Positions 13,044 through 14,613 of a DNA stretch of 14,613 bases are shown piece by piece (the first letter of the stretch is position 1; each line of letters starts with the position of its first letter). A program made the translations under genes and the position numbers. The stretch spans positions 1 through 14,613 of the forward strand of contig JAFQKO010000113.1 in the NCBI GenBank assembly GCA_017396865.1. The letters are read 5' to 3'. A model generated the notes under the pieces. That model saw only the letters and a list, made by a program, of their open reading frames with translations, made no database searches and was not told the origin of the DNA. The DNA comes from Clostridia bacterium (lineage in GTDB: Bacteria; Bacillota_A; Clostridia; Oscillospirales; QAKW01).

Positions 13044-14613
<1,570 letters not shown>

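Overview
The window looks like chromosomal DNA of an anaerobic, GC-rich member of the Firmicutes, most likely a clostridium of the Oscillospiraceae/Ruminococcaceae type. The reasons are the strong AGGAGG-type ribosome binding sites, sigma-A-like promoters with 17-base spacers, many ATGA start/stop overlaps, the style of the F-type ATP synthase operon, and a REP-type tyrosine transposase gene carrying its own palindrome. This placement is inference; there is no rRNA gene to confirm it. I see no tRNA, rRNA or CRISPR array, and no gene-free stretch over 300 bases.

Left part, minus strand (1-3611): an AraC-family regulator, then a cytoplasmic GH2 beta-mannosidase-like glycosidase with its own promoter, then the first 69 codons of a RAYT (IS200-like Y1 transposase) that overlaps the glycosidase stop codon and runs off the window. 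Middle part, plus strand (3748-9439): a tight six-gene operon diverging from the AraC gene. It encodes a dehydroquinase-like TIM-barrel lyase, an MDR dehydrogenase without the usual zinc ligands, a Gfo/Idh/MocA oxidoreductase, an extended SDR epimerase/dehydratase, a quinone-oxidoreductase-like MDR enzyme and a DMT/EamA transporter. It ends at a 19-bp terminator hairpin. The set suggests uptake or export and stepwise oxidation, dehydration or epimerisation of a sugar, cyclitol or related polyol, possibly released by the GH2 enzyme. The substrate cannot be read from the sequence. A direct repeat centred between the two divergent promoters is the likely regulator site.

Right part, plus strand (9450-14613): the F-type ATP synthase operon, in order a leader with a terminator-like hairpin, a 14-codon leader ORF, atpB (a), atpE (c), atpF (b), a fused delta-alpha gene, atpG (gamma) and the start of atpD (beta).

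The most remarkable feature is that the operon has no separate delta gene (atpH). Only the C-terminal, b-binding domain of delta is recognisable, and it is fused to the N-terminus of alpha (573 aa, about 72 delta-like plus about 500 alpha). Since F1 has three alpha subunits and normally one delta, this implies three delta C-domains per enzyme unless a second alpha form is made. The c subunit carries a signal-peptide-like N-terminal extension and an alanine-substituted helix motif, and the a subunit lacks two usually conserved polar residues after its essential arginine. Together these mark an unusual ATP synthase lineage.
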